From Hyphomicrobium sp. (lineage in GTDB: Bacteria; Pseudomonadota; Alphaproteobacteria; Rhizobiales; Hyphomicrobiaceae): DNA of 23,267 nt. The translations under genes and the position numbers were made by a program. This document shows, in pieces, positions 1 through 6,763 of the stretch (position 1 is its first letter; each line of letters begins with the position of its first letter). A model generated the notes under the pieces. The model saw nothing but the letters and a program-made list of their open reading frames with translations, was not told the origin of the DNA and did not search any database. Location of the stretch: the NCBI GenBank assembly GCA_030609245.1, contig JAUWCP010000007.1:1-23267 (forward strand), read 5' to 3'.

Positions 1-1
1 G

Positions 2-364
2 AACATTTCGGCGTTGAGCGGTCGCGGGATCAACCGGCTGATGGAGGCCGTGCTAGAGGCCTATGATGTCTGGAATCGCCGTGTGCCGACGGCGAGCCTC
101 AACCGCTGGCTCGGGGAGGCGCTGGCGCGGCATGCACCTCCGGCGGTTGCGGGGCGGCGGATCAGGCTCCGCTTCATGACTCAGCCCTCAGCACGGCCTC
201 CTACCTTCGTCGCATTTTGCTCGCGGCCGGCGGGTCTGCCCAAATCCTACGTTCGTTATCTAACCAACAGTTTGCGCCAGACATTCGATTTGCCGGGCGT
301 GCCGATCCGCTTCAACCTTCGCAGAGGCGAAAACCCCTTCGCAAAACGCAAGGGTCGCGGTTGA
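2..364 (+). CDS. der: GTPase Der (EngA), C-terminal part, 5' truncated by window edge
   Basis: This is the last ~120 residues of the double-GTPase Der, which acts in maturation of the 50S ribosomal subunit. The frame is open from base 2 (N-I-S-A-L-S-G-R-G), so the gene starts before the window. ISALSGRG resembles the G5 element at the end of the second GTPase domain. It is followed by the helix with RLM and then the C-terminal KH-like domain, recognisable from LNRWL, the PPTFVAFCSRP strand, SYVRYLTNSLR and the terminal GVPIRFNLRRGENPF block. The protein ends in a basic tail (KRKGRG), as is usual for Der. Both GTPase domains lie outside the window, so only the KH-like part can be checked. The stop is TGA; no terminator hairpin is apparent after it. 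Confidence 0.93.
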   Translation, partial: NISALSGRGINRLMEAVLEAYDVWNRRVPTASLNRWLGEALARHAPPAVAGRRIRLRFMTQPSARPPTFVAFCSRPAGLPKSYVRYLTNSLRQTFDLPGVPIRFNLRRGENPFAKRKGRG

Positions 365-479
365 TGAATTTTGACTGCGAGTGTGGTGCGCAAGCGCTGG
401 CACGCGCTCGGTCGTCAGCGTACGGTAGGAGTCGTTCAGCCGCTGGGGCAAAGGTGTGCTGGCGAGGGGGAGTTAGCGA

Positions 480-788
480 ATGCAAGTTCGATGGGCGTTG
501 CTCGCGTCGCTGCGGGACCGGAAGCAGCTGGTCTTTTGGACTCCCGGCGCTAGCGTGGCGGCAATGGCGATGGTGGTGCTTGTGGCGATCAGTTCGCAAG
601 CCGGCGCCTATCCCGCCCAGGTCAACAAGTCTTGCAAACGGGACTACTACAAGCTCTGCGCGACCTACTCCATTGGCACGCCGGAGTTGCGCCGCTGTAT
701 GGAGGCTAAGCGCAGGTCGATATCAAGGCGCTGCGTCGACGCGCTGAGGCGCGCGCGGTTGATACCGAAAAAGTATAACAGGCGCTGA
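480..788 (+). CDS. Small exported cysteine-rich protein (GLG1-like Cys repeat)
   Basis: A 102-residue protein that I cannot name. The start is chosen for the strong GGGGGAG Shine-Dalgarno 7 bases before ATG 480. A long polar N-region (about 25 residues) precedes a hydrophobic stretch (about residues 26-43) ending in SQAGA, so it is exported or membrane-anchored; ATG 564 would give a shorter, more standard signal peptide. The mature part has four Cys spaced as C..DYYKLC, then 15 residues to RRC, then C near SRRC. This spacing recalls the short eukaryote-like GLG1 cysteine-rich repeat (C-x-D-x-x-x-x-C, then C-L/M-E, then L/I-S-x-x-C). The tail is very basic (RRARLIPKKYNRR). It lies alone between der and holC. 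The function is unknown and the repeat assignment is tentative. Confidence 0.65.
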   Translation: MQVRWALLASLRDRKQLVFWTPGASVAAMAMVVLVAISSQAGAYPAQVNKSCKRDYYKLCATYSIGTPELRRCMEAKRRSISRRCVDALRRARLIPKKYNRR

Positions 789-1011
789 ACCAGCTCCGAC
801 GAATAACCATTAGAAACTGAAATTGCAGCGGACGGGAGCAGCGGCGAACCCGAAGATGCCGCTTTGCTCACCGCCCGCACGGACGACTGCCGCACGTTTG
901 GCGCCGCTCCGGATCACAAAAACTAGGTTGCACATCGCAACGTTGCAAGAGTTTTTTGAGCGTTGCGCGTCAAGGAGCTAAGCTCTCGCCACGCAAAGCG
1001 AAGGTGGTGGT

Positions 1012-1473
1012 ATGGCGGAGCAACAGACCGAAGTTTTATTTTATCACCTGGAGCACCAGGGGTTGGAAAAGGTTCTGCCAAGCCTAATCGAAAAGACTTT
1101 GGAGCGGGGTTGGCGCGCCGTTGTGCAAGCAGGCTCCGAAGAACGTTTGGCGGCGATCGATCTGGCGCTGTGGACATACAAGGAAGAAAGCTTTCTCGCG
1201 CACGGTACGGCCAAGGATGGGCACGCGGGCGACCAGCCCGTATATCTGACTACTGCTGACGATACGCCCAACGGCGCGGGTGTACGCTTCATCGTCGACG
1301 GTGCGGATGTGGATGATTTCTCTGGCTTGGTGCGCTTGGTCTACCTCTTCGACGGTCACGATGAAGAGGCCGTAGCGAAGGCGCGCGCGCAGTGGACGGC
1401 GGCCAAAGAGGCGGGTTGTCCCGTGACCTACTGGCAGCAGAGTGCGCAGGGGAAGTGGGAGAAGAAGGGGTGA
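1012..1473 (+). CDS. holC: DNA polymerase III subunit chi
   Basis: HolC, the chi subunit of the DNA polymerase III clamp-loader assembly, links the replisome to single-strand binding protein through psi. The 153-residue length is normal for the family. Visible family features are the N-terminal VLFYHL strand, the LPSLIEKTLERGWRAVV helix-strand, the conserved LDLALWTY-type block (here IDLALWTYKEESFLAHG), the QPVYLTT strand, and the late VYLFDGHDEEAVAKAR helix followed by QWTAAKEAG and TYWQQ. The start ATG follows GAAGGTGGTGGT, a moderate ribosome site. In many alphaproteobacteria holC sits next to pepA; pepA is not seen here. The preceding ~220 bp (789-1011) show no gene. Confidence 0.9.
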   Translation: MAEQQTEVLFYHLEHQGLEKVLPSLIEKTLERGWRAVVQAGSEERLAAIDLALWTYKEESFLAHGTAKDGHAGDQPVYLTTADDTPNGAGVRFIVDGADVDDFSGLVRLVYLFDGHDEEAVAKARAQWTAAKEAGCPVTYWQQSAQGKWEKKG

Positions 1474-1503
1474 GGCGTACGCCTAACACTTAGGTAGTCG
1501 CGT

Positions 1504-1517
1504 TTGATCAGCATCAA
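1504..1517 (+). promoter_or_regulatory. FNR/FixK-type operator before the cytochrome c gene
   Basis: The sequence TTGATCAGCATCAA is an exact match to the TTGAT-N4-ATCAA consensus bound by FNR/FixK/FnrL-family regulators. Its centre (1510.5) is 41-42 bases before about position 1552. A TAGAGT hexamer at 1541-1546 would make a good -10 element for a start there. That is the spacing of a class II FNR-activated promoter. It points toward the cytochrome gene beginning near 1597, a sensible target for low-oxygen control. Binding and the transcription start are inferred, not shown. Confidence 0.7.
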
Positions 1518-1540
1518 TCATCATGCGGGTCGAGGCACGC

Positions 1541-1546
1541 TAGAGT
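1541..1546 (+). promoter_or_regulatory. Putative -10 element for the cytochrome c gene
   Basis: TAGAGT lies 23 bases downstream of the FNR/FixK-type box. It would set a transcription start near 1552, with the box centred close to -41.5. Four of six bases match TATAAT. The call depends on the neighbouring operator. Confidence 0.35.
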
Positions 1547-1596
1547 AGACAACGTAGCTGGTCTCATAAGCTCAGCATTGAATGAGGATGACGGGC

Positions 1597-1953
1597 ATGA
1601 CGTGGCGAGTGGCTGGGATGTGCGGGGGAATTCTTTTTGCGGCAATCAGTATTGTGGGCCTTGCTCTGACTGGCCGCACGGCGTTGGCGCAAATTGGTCC
1701 CAACGCTAAGGCCGGGCAAGTTCTTGCCGAGAAGCTATGCATCTCCTGCCATATCGTTGGCGGGCAAGCGGCGCGTGCGAGTGTGCCGGCCGATGTGCCA
1801 AGCTTCGTCGCGATCGCGAACAAGCCCGGTCAGACCGCCGAAGCCATTTCCGGCCGTATCGTTGTTCCGCATCCGCCGATGCCGCAGATCCATCTAACCC
1901 GCGATGAGATCGCTGATCTTGCAGCTTACATTCTGTCGTTACGCGAACCGTGA
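1597..1953 (+). CDS. Small exported class I c-type cytochrome
   Basis: A periplasmic electron carrier of about 118 residues. A signal peptide spans residues 1-31 (hydrophobic core, cleavage near TALA-Q). The haem attachment motif C-I-S-C-H lies at residues 48-52, and the likely axial Met is M95 in HPPMPQ, followed by the usual C-terminal helix (TRDEIADLAAYILSL). This is the compact soluble class I fold. I chose ATG 1597 because GAGG at 1584-1587 sits 9 bases ahead; ATG 1582 is in frame and would add five residues but lacks a ribosome site. An FNR/FixK-type box upstream suggests induction under low oxygen. Its redox partner is unknown: no oxidase or dehydrogenase gene is adjacent. Confidence 0.88.
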   Translation: MTWRVAGMCGGILFAAISIVGLALTGRTALAQIGPNAKAGQVLAEKLCISCHIVGGQAARASVPADVPSFVAIANKPGQTAEAISGRIVVPHPPMPQIHLTRDEIADLAAYILSLREP

Positions 1954-2285
1954 TGTGCGCCGCGCTTTGGCTCCGCTCTGAAAGAGGCGGGCCAGAGGTT
2001 TTAGTAGAGGGCAATTTGAGCGGCATTTGCTGGTAGAGGACGCATTTTGGGCCGTTCTAGCGCTGTGCGGTCTTGCGCGGAGTATTCCCTTCACTGATAA
2101 TTTGCTCAGCTCGGGCACAACGCCGACCCGGCGGAGACGTTGCGTTTGACTGAGATTCTAGAGCGCACGACATTCCTCAGTGCAACGGAGCCTTCCCGAC
2201 ATCCGACGAGGTCGCCGAGCACCAGCCTCCACAGCTCACTGCGAGCTGCGCGGAGGACCGTGTTCGCCGTTAGGGAGGTCTCGTG
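1954..2285. other. Gene-free stretch between the cytochrome c and cold-shock genes
   Basis: About 330 bp with no credible gene on either strand. The candidate frames have no ribosome site and no recognisable protein pattern. Part of it may be the long 5' leader common for cold-shock genes, but I see no conserved leader element that I can name, and no clear terminator for the cytochrome gene. Confidence 0.4.
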
Positions 2286-2501
2286 ATGCGCCAGAGTGGC
2301 ACGGTCAAATTCTACGATTCTCGAAAGGGGTACGGTTTCATAATGCCGGACGAAGGCGATATCGACGTTTTCGTGCACGTCACCGCGGTGGAGCGTTCAG
2401 GAATCGGTAGCCTGGATCAGGGCATGCGGATCACGTTTGAGACCGAGCCTGACAGGCACGGCAAGGGCTCCAAGGCCATCAAGCTGGAAGCGTCTGCCTA
2501 G
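2286..2501 (+). CDS. Cold-shock domain protein (CspA family)
   Basis: A single cold-shock domain of 71 residues that binds single-stranded RNA/DNA and acts as an RNA chaperone in the cytoplasm. Both RNA-binding motifs are present: RNP1 as KGYGFIM (about 14-20) and RNP2 as VFVHVTAV (about 28-35). The N-terminal SGTVKFYDSRKG strand and the LDQGMRITFETEPDRHGKGSKAIKL end are also typical. In the classical family RNP1 is KGFGFI, so the Phe-to-Tyr change is mild. ATG 2286 is preferred over the adjacent GTG 2283 because GGGAGG at 2273-2278 is 7 bases before it. Whether it is cold-induced cannot be read from the sequence. Confidence 0.93.
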   Translation: MRQSGTVKFYDSRKGYGFIMPDEGDIDVFVHVTAVERSGIGSLDQGMRITFETEPDRHGKGSKAIKLEASA

Positions 2502-2676
2502 ACGACGCGCCGCCGCCCCAGAGATGCGGGAGGACCAGCGGCAGGGCGTCACCCGGCGGCAACTCATTCCCAGCTTTTTTTGTTTCCGTCTCCTTCACCA
2601 ATGGGCAACGGCACGGTTCTGGGGCAAGTTCCCGGCCGGAACGTACTGACACCAGGGACGAGTGGGAGATACCGTG

Positions 2677-2985
2677 ATGACCAAGATCAGCCGGTTAGCC
2701 ATGGTCGCCGTTGCGGCCGCCGTTGTGTCGTTTGGGATTTCTGAGCCCGCTGAGGCAGGCAAGTGTTTCAGGAAGGCAGCCTCGGGGACCGCTGGATCGC
2801 TAAAGGGCGCGAAATTCCAGGTTTATGAAGCCCTGCTCCAGTCCTTCGACTGGGGTGTTTGGATGGCATGGATGACCTCGGGCACGACGCCCGGTTATAA
2901 GATCGCACCGCCGCGATATACCTGCACCAAGGGTGGCATGGGCTACAACTGCAAGGGCGTCACGACTATCTGCAAGACGTCGTAA
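2677..2985 (+). CDS. Small exported protein of unknown function, four cysteines
   Basis: An unrecognised 102-residue protein with a clear signal peptide: basic MTKISR, hydrophobic core to about residue 20, then cleavage after AEA (residues 25-27). The mature part is about 75 residues with four Cys (C30, C83, C92, C99), which could form two disulfides in the periplasm. It has a Trp-rich middle (FDWGVWMAWM) and Tyr/Gly/Lys-rich C-terminal parts. ATG 2677 was chosen because GGGAGA at 2664-2669 lies 7 bases ahead; the longer frame from GTG 2662 would cover that ribosome site. It is followed closely by a hairpin shared with the convergent gene at 3018-3314. Confidence 0.7.
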   Translation: MTKISRLAMVAVAAAVVSFGISEPAEAGKCFRKAASGTAGSLKGAKFQVYEALLQSFDWGVWMAWMTSGTTPGYKIAPPRYTCTKGGMGYNCKGVTTICKTS

Positions 2986-2998
2986 GTCTGCGGGTTTG

Positions 2999-3019
2999 AG
3001 CCGGGCGCATTGCCCGGCT
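2999..3019. terminator. Hairpin between convergent genes, possible bidirectional terminator
   Basis: AGCCGGGC-GCATT-GCCCGGCT is a perfect 8-bp GC-rich stem with a 5-base loop. It starts 13 bp after the stop of the + strand gene ending at 2985. The far arm overlaps the stop codon of the - strand gene ending at 3018. No T-run follows on either side, so it is not a textbook intrinsic terminator; position and symmetry suggest a transcription barrier for both genes. Confidence 0.45.
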
Positions 3020-3314
3020 AACTCCGGACCAGGCCCTTGAGCAATCCGACGAGGATCACGAGGATCGCGCCGCCTGCCGCGCCGCTCAGGACTTGGCCGA
3101 GCACGGCGGCCGGCTCAGCGATAGTGCCGTCGGCAAGGGCTGCGGGGCCAAGAGCCAGATAGCCTGTCAGGACGAGGCCGCCAATCGGTCCGCCCACACA
3201 ACCAACGATGGCGTTGCCGAGTGCGCCGAGGCTCACACTGCCAGGCAGCGCGCCTGCCAGTAATGCGCCCAAGGCGCCGCCGAGGAGCTGAAAAGCCAGG
3301 GTGACGTAATCCAA
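3018..3314 (-). CDS. Small glycine-rich integral membrane protein, conserved hypothetical
   Basis: A very hydrophobic 98-residue protein with about three membrane segments: residues 5-24, a Gly-rich 33-60 region (GNAIVGCVGGPIGGLVLTG), and 71-95. The pattern, starting with a short polar end then LxFQLLGGALGALLAG and SLGALGNAIVGxVGGxIGG, resembles a small alphaproteobacterial family of unknown function that I know only as hypothetical. Glycine zippers of this kind favour helix packing or oligomers. The start is a TTG at 3314, supported by GGTGAAG a few bases upstream and by the resemblance of the N-terminus; no in-frame ATG fits. A perfect palindrome lies 17-32 bp upstream. The gene points toward 2985 and converges with the exported protein gene there. 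Confidence 0.6.
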   Translation of the reverse strand: MDYVTLAFQLLGGALGALLAGALPGSVSLGALGNAIVGCVGGPIGGLVLTGYLALGPAALADGTIAEPAAVLGQVLSGAAGGAILVILVGLLKGLVRS

Positions 3315-3330
3315 GATTCTTCACCAATGT

Positions 3331-3346
3331 TAACGTTTGAACGTTA
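3331..3346. promoter_or_regulatory. Perfect 16-bp palindrome upstream of the small membrane protein gene
   Basis: TAACGTTTGAACGTTA is two 7-base inverted arms with a 2-base centre. It is AT-rich compared with its surroundings and lies 17 bp before the start codon of the - strand gene. The symmetry and place fit a dimeric repressor or activator site near the promoter. I do not recognise the regulator. Confidence 0.4.
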
Positions 3347-3587
3347 GCTTGGAGGGACGAGAGGGACCAAATCCTCCTTCGAGCCTTCGAGTTAGTCCTT
3401 ATAAAACAATAGAGTGCTAGCCGGGAACGAGGGGATTCTGCACTAGTTCTCCCCAAAGGCGTGTTCGCCGGGCGACAAGAGCGGCCCAAAACGTGCCAAG
3501 GGCAGCGGTTGTGTAGGCGCGGGTTGTTTTTTCCGGTAAACTCAGCGTTCGATGCTAGAGGGAAAACGCTTAAGAGGTTGGCAGATC

Positions 3588-3893
3588 ATGAGAAGTCTTA
3601 TCGTGTGCGCGTTAGCATTGGGCGCGGTGGCTGTGTTCGCCTCCATAACGCCGGTCGGCGCCGGTGATGGCGCATATTCCAAGCGGGGTCCTCGCGTCGA
3701 AGGCTATACCCATTATTGGCACGGCAACGCGTGCTTTGATTTGGCAGATCCCGATGAGCGCTACCTTTGCCAGTTTGCTGGCTTTATCGATCCTGAACTC
3801 GATAAGCAGACCCCAGGCGGCCCCTTTGACAGCGGCTTTTTCTTCGATTCCGGCATGGGCCAAAACGGTGGTAATTCGCCCTACATGAACTGA
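3588..3893 (+). CDS. Small exported protein of unknown function
   Basis: An unrecognised 101-residue protein. It has a signal peptide (MRSLIVCALALGAVAVF core; cleavage near VGA-GDG at residue 25), then a hydrophilic mature part with aromatic and acidic residues: EGYTHYWHGNACFDLADPDERYLCQF, then a Gly/Phe/Asp-rich end. Two Cys in the mature part (C49, C61) could pair. ATG 3588 was chosen over the upstream frame start at 3552 because it directly begins the signal peptide and has AGAGG at 3573-3577. The preceding 270 bp contain only the palindrome at 3331-3346. The neighbours are other exported proteins, but nothing shows they work together. Confidence 0.65.
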   Translation: MRSLIVCALALGAVAVFASITPVGAGDGAYSKRGPRVEGYTHYWHGNACFDLADPDERYLCQFAGFIDPELDKQTPGGPFDSGFFFDSGMGQNGGNSPYMN

Positions 3894-4033
3894 GGGCGGC
3901 GCGCGAAAGTCATCCAGAGTCACAAAAATGCCCGGTTCACACCTTTGTGGATCGGGATCTAGGCATGGGCTGGCGTCCTCGCTATAGCTCTGCCACCAAT
4001 GGATTCAATACTCTGGCTAACTGGAGTGCTCTG

Positions 4034-5035
4034 ATGCGCCCGATCCGCCCTTGCGCCATTGCCGCCGTCGCTTTGAGCCTGATTGCAGCACACGCTTTGC
4101 CCGCCCAGGCGGCATGCAAGCGTTTTGGCTTCCTGGTGAACGACTATGGCAAAGAAGGTCCGACCAAGGACGCTAAGGACATGCTCGACAGACACATCAA
4201 GAAGTGGACGGCCGAAAAGGGCATCACCAACTTTCAGGTAGGCAAGAAGCAGGTGAAGTGTGAGCTCTACTTGGACGTTGGCCTTTTCGAAGAGTACACG
4301 TGCACCGCCAAGGCCAGCGTCTGCTGGGGCGAAGGCCAAGCAAATGCCGCCGCGGGTAGCAGCGCTACGGATACTGCTGCAGCGGGCAGGGCGACTGCAA
4401 ACAATGCCGTTGCGGACGACGACGATGATTTCGAATTTCCGCCGGCGCCGCTGCGCAAGGCAACGGCAGCACCAGAGACGGCGAGCCCGGTAGTCGCGGC
4501 GCAGGCTTTGGCCAAGGAAGACGACGCACCTAAGACGGCTGAGCAGGCCGCTGAGGAAGCCGAGACCGCGGCCCAGGTCGCAGTCACAGCAGCGAAGAAA
4601 GCCGCAATGGAAGCTCAGGCTGCGTCGAAGACCTTACCGTCAGCGGCAGGACAGGCCGCCGCTTCCACTGCCGATGCCAAGACGGTTGCTGGAGCATCGA
4701 CACCACCTGCGACAGAGACAGCTAATACGAAACCAACGGCCGCGCCGCCCCCGATTATCGAGACCGGAGCGTTGCCCACCAACTCCAAAGCTGCGGCTGC
4801 AGAGGTTGCAAAAACGTCGCCAGAAATGGCCAAAGGGGCCGCCGAGGCACGTAAAGTTACCGCCGCCGCCGATGCCAACGCACGGGCTGCGGCAGCCGAA
4901 GCCGCTGCTGCAGCGGCAGAACGGGCAGCTAAGGCCGCCGAAGAGGCTGCGGCTGCTGCCAAGGCTGCGGCCGCAGCGGCCATTGCCGCCAGCGAGGCAA
5001 GCCTGGGCGGGCCAGTCGTTCCTGCGCTCGAATAA
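4034..5035 (+). CDS. Exported protein with Cys-containing head and long Ala-rich helical tail
   Basis: A 333-residue protein of unknown function. Signal peptide residues 1-26 end at AQA-A. The globular head (about 27-100) contains four Cys (C28, C76, C90, C97), KRFGFLVNDYGKEGPTKDAK near its start, and VKCELYLDVGLFEEYTC near its end. An acidic run of five Asp (ADDDDDFEF) follows a short linker. The rest is low-complexity Ala/Lys/Glu/Thr/Pro sequence, ending in a strongly alternating AAAEAA/AAKAAEEAA stretch that should form a long helix. ATG 4034 has GGAG 7 bases upstream. The head looks like a conserved periplasmic domain and the tail like a spacer or an envelope- or DNA-binding arm; neither role is shown. 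Confidence 0.7.
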   Translation: MRPIRPCAIAAVALSLIAAHALPAQAACKRFGFLVNDYGKEGPTKDAKDMLDRHIKKWTAEKGITNFQVGKKQVKCELYLDVGLFEEYTCTAKASVCWGEGQANAAAGSSATDTAAAGRATANNAVADDDDDFEFPPAPLRKATAAPETASPVVAAQALAKEDDAPKTAEQAAEEAETAAQVAVTAAKKAAMEAQAASKTLPSAAGQAAASTADAKTVAGASTPPATETANTKPTAAPPPIIETGALPTNSKAAAAEVAKTSPEMAKGAAEARKVTAAADANARAAAAEAAAAAAERAAKAAEEAAAAAKAAAAAAIAASEASLGGPVVPALE

Positions 5036-5145
5036 GCGGATTATAGAGAAGCACAGCAAGCCACGGCTCGCGCCAATTTGCGGTGTGAAGAGCTGAGGAG
5101 CGTGTTGGGCACACGGGCCGGTGCGCAACGGTTGAGATTTGGCCG

Positions 5146-5946
5146 TCAGCTTTTTTTCCTGATGCGGTCAAGGCGCAGGCGGTGGCGGTCATCCGTCAGA
5201 AGGACAATCGCGCCTACGCCGGCACACACGACGCCGAGCGCTGTTGCTCCGGCAATCAGGAACATGATCAGCACCTGATACTTCGCCGCCTCCACGGGGT
5301 CGACGCCGGCCAGGATCTGGCCCGTCATCATGCCGGGGAGCGCGACAATCCCGGTCGTCGCCATGGCGTTGAGGATCGGGATCATGCCGGTTCGCATGGC
5401 GACGTGCAGCACGTTGCTCATGGCCTTAAAGCGATGTGCCCCAAGGGCGAGCCGAGCCTCAATGGCACCGCGCTCGCGACTAGCCGTCTCTGTCATGGTG
5501 TCGAGGACGAGGCACATGCCAGTCAGCGTATTGCCTAGCACCATGCCCAGAATGGGCAGCACGTAGCGCGCTGCATACCAAGGGTCAGGCCCGATAATGA
5601 TCCCAACGCCCAATCCCGTCACTGTAATGCCGATGAAAAATAGCGTGGCGGTTTGCAGGCCAAACGCCTGCCAGCCTCGCAGGGGGCGAGTTTGGCGCGT
5701 CATGACCTCGATGCCGGCGCCAACGATCATCACAAGCCCCAGCATGGCCGTCCAAGTTGGCGAGGTCTGCGCGAAAATGAACTTGAGAACGACGCCGATC
5801 AACGCGAGCTGCACGACCATACGCACGACCGCAATGGCGATGCTCTTCTCCAATTGAAGCCGGAAGAACCACGATATGGCTGCGTTGATGATGAGCAAGG
5901 TGGCTGCAAGCATCAGGTCTGTCGTCGTTAAAGGGACATAGCTCAT
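5146..5946 (-). CDS. fetB: FetB/YbbM-type ABC transporter permease (UPF0014)
   Basis: The membrane half of a FetAB-type ABC exporter; E. coli FetAB is linked to iron export and oxidative-stress resistance, and plant relatives to aluminium tolerance. The length is 266 residues, normal for UPF0014, with about seven hydrophobic segments. Family signatures visible are NAAISWFFRLQLEKSIAIAVVRMVVQL near the N-terminus, the long cytosolic loop with GNTLTGMCLVLDTMTETASRERGAIEARLALGAHRF, and IVALPGMMTGQILAGVDPVEAAKYQVL. It starts inside the last codons of the ATPase gene (ATGA overlap at 5943-5946), so the two are translationally coupled. The substrate here is inferred from family only. Its 3' end converges with the Ala-rich protein gene. 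Confidence 0.9.
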   Translation of the reverse strand: MSYVPLTTTDLMLAATLLIINAAISWFFRLQLEKSIAIAVVRMVVQLALIGVVLKFIFAQTSPTWTAMLGLVMIVGAGIEVMTRQTRPLRGWQAFGLQTATLFFIGITVTGLGVGIIIGPDPWYAARYVLPILGMVLGNTLTGMCLVLDTMTETASRERGAIEARLALGAHRFKAMSNVLHVAMRTGMIPILNAMATTGIVALPGMMTGQILAGVDPVEAAKYQVLIMFLIAGATALGVVCAGVGAIVLLTDDRHRLRLDRIRKKS

Positions 5947-6575
5947 GCGGCGTGCTCCGCCGTGGTGCCAGCCCTGGGACGCTTAGGCAGCAGCAGCCGC
6001 ACATGCGCAAGCCGCTCGATTTGAGCGCGATTGTGGCTCGCGAGTATAACGCCGCGCCCTGATAGCAACTGATACTTGATGAGCTCCTCAACAAGGGCAG
6101 TTGCTTGCGGATCGAGTGCGGCGGTGGGCTCATCGAGGAGAAGGATTTTCGGGTCATCCATTAGCGCACGCGCGAGTGCGAGACGCTGGCGCTCTCCGGT
6201 TGAGACCATTGAAAGCGGGCGGTTGAGCAGGCTACCTGCCAGCCCAAGTGCGGCGAGCAGTCGTTGGAGGCGTCCCGCTTCCGGCTTTTCCGTATCAGCA
6301 AAGGCGCCCTGCGCCGTCTCCGTCCACCAACTCGGCTCAGCCGCGCAGTAGCGCACGTGATGGCGCCAATCCGAAGCCGGCATCTCATTGCGCTCTGCCC
6401 CGTCTAGAAAGATGAGCCCCTGTGACGGGTCGAGATCCGCAATGGCGCGCAGGATGCGTGTCTTGCCGGAGCCGGACGGCCCTTCGATGGCAAGGCACTC
6501 GCCATCAGCAACCTTAAAGGTCAATGGCGAAAGGTCGCCGATCCGCAAGTGTTCGACGCGGAGCAAAGGCTGCAC
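5943..6575 (-). CDS. fetA: FetA/YbbL-type ABC transporter ATPase
   Basis: The ATP-binding subunit paired with the FetB-type permease downstream. In the 210-residue protein the Walker A is GPSGSGKT (32-39), the signature STGERQRLALARAL (from 125), Walker B ILLLDEP (144-150), and the H-loop His about 181 (ASHNR). The Q-loop glutamine seen in E. coli-type homologues is not evident: the segment reads YCAAEPSWW, with Ala at that place. The short length without extra domains is typical of FetA. The start is taken as GTG 6575, because the first strand (LLRVEHLRIG) begins at once; its ribosome site (AAGAGA, adjacent) is poor, so the exact start is uncertain. The gap of about 190 bp to chpT shows nothing clear. 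Confidence 0.87.
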   Translation of the reverse strand: MQPLLRVEHLRIGDLSPLTFKVADGECLAIEGPSGSGKTRILRAIADLDPSQGLIFLDGAERNEMPASDWRHHVRYCAAEPSWWTETAQGAFADTEKPEAGRLQRLLAALGLAGSLLNRPLSMVSTGERQRLALARALMDDPKILLLDEPTAALDPQATALVEELIKYQLLSGRGVILASHNRAQIERLAHVRLLLPKRPRAGTTAEHAA

Positions 6576-6763
6576 TCTCTTGGTTAGGATTTATTTGGCG
6601 AATGATGCTTGCCAAGCGAAACGGGCAAGGCGCTAGCCCAAGACTCCTTTTGGTGGGGTCTGCATTCCGTTGAGGACGTAGGCAGGTTGATTTCATCGAA
6701 TTTGTGCCAGGCCATCCAGGGTTGCGAACCGCGAACAAGTCAGCGGTGTTGAAACAGTGCGTG

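Noticed and set aside
4615..4983. Ala/Ser-rich open frame on - opposite the Ala-rich tail
   Set aside because: Mirror of GCN-repeat codons; low-complexity artefact.
5105..5130. Imperfect hairpin between the Ala-rich gene and fetB as terminator
   Set aside because: Stem has mismatches and no T-run follows on either strand.
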